NCBI GenBank assembly: GCA_036417435.1
Contig: CM070903.1
Coordinates: 58,132,001-58,196,000 of the forward strand
DNA: 64,000 bases
DNA from: Inia geoffrensis
Taxonomy: Eukaryota; Chordata; Mammalia; Artiodactyla; Iniidae
Direction: 5' to 3'
The first letter of the stretch is position 1, and each line of letters opens with the position of its first letter. Under the pieces are notes generated by a model, which saw nothing but the letters and a program-made list of their open reading frames with translations, made no database searches and was not told the origin of the DNA. A program made the position numbers and the translations under genes. Positions 63,586 to 64,000 of the stretch are shown one piece after another.

Positions 63586-64000
63586 TTTTCGAAGGTGAGA
63601 TATGCCATTATAAACTCAGGAGCACTAAATTAAACAACAGTTACATTAATCTATTTAACAATATTGTTTAGCACTCAACACTGTGGTATACACAAGACAG
63701 CTCTGAATTTCCTCACCCTTAGAGTGAGGAGGGAATGCTTTATCAGTGCCCCATCTCTGCCACACCCTGAAGTCTCTGACTTTCATGGAGTTGCTTTAGG
63801 GTAGACGGTGTGCAGTCGTGGTACCCCCAGCTTTTAAACAGAATAGCTCCTCTTTGGTTTGCTTTATGTTTGATCCTCCTGGTGAAAAAAAATATAGTTC
63901 ACTGATTTTAAGAAAAACAGGTTTGAAACGAGATGATTTCTAGAAGGTCCTCCATTTGTAATATGAATAAATCTGTGTGAATAACATATGGCGGCTGACT
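63586..64000. other. Unassigned sequence to window end
   Basis: No repeat or gene recognised. Confidence 0.4.

Overview
This window is mammalian nuclear DNA, most likely from a cetacean (whale or dolphin). The main evidence is the SINE content. At least eight copies of a short tRNA-derived SINE (head with A and B boxes, CpG-rich body, poly(A) tail) and three copies of a longer, older relative ending in a TAAA-type tail match the CHR family of Cetacea, Hippopotamidae and Ruminantia. No Bov-B or Bov-tA elements typical of ruminants were seen. The L1 elements are of artiodactyl/cetacean type. I found no host protein-coding gene, no convincing exon and no structural RNA gene. Every long reading frame belongs to a transposable element or is a shadow of one, so this reads as AT-rich intergenic or deep intronic sequence.

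Layout: 0-7.5 kb is old sequence with MIR, L2 and MaLR-like LTR fragments, a CT/CA microsatellite and two back-to-back CHR SINEs. At 7.6-11.1 kb lies a minus-strand fossil of an ERVL-type endogenous retrovirus with recognisable reverse transcriptase, integrase and dUTPase remnants, all full of stops. From 13 to 28.6 kb is an L1 palimpsest. Several ancient minus-strand L1 fragments are interrupted by a younger plus-strand L1 (14.2-19.9 kb), by CHR SINEs, and by a 5'-inverted L1 at 25.7-27.3 kb. From 28.6 to 37.5 kb the sequence is quieter, with MIRs, one CHR SINE, a GT/GA microsatellite and one MaLR-like LTR.

The most notable element is a complete minus-strand L1 at 37.6-44.57 kb. It has a 13-bp target-site duplication, a poly(A) tail and signal, a 1.8-kb CpG-rich 5'UTR with a 38-bp tandem array, and ORF1 and ORF2 each broken by only one or two lesions. 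Its insertion split an old MIR. From 44.6 to 64 kb come further old repeats, a hAT-like MITE (48.9 kb), MaLR/ERVL-like LTRs (51.4, 55.3, 56.9, 62.0 kb), a 5'-truncated plus-strand L1 (57.8-59.1 kb), a CHR SINE with a perfect 16-bp duplication (59.2 kb) and a possible solo LTR (59.7-60.1 kb).

The elements act together only in the sense of mobilisation: L1 machinery would have provided the reverse transcription behind the SINE tails and target-site duplications. I did not find a new biological system. The most useful signals are the near-intact L1 and its tandem-repeat promoter region, the two alternative L1 5'UTR structures, the twin-primed L1 and the datable nest of insertions. Family names come from recognition by eye and were not checked by database search.
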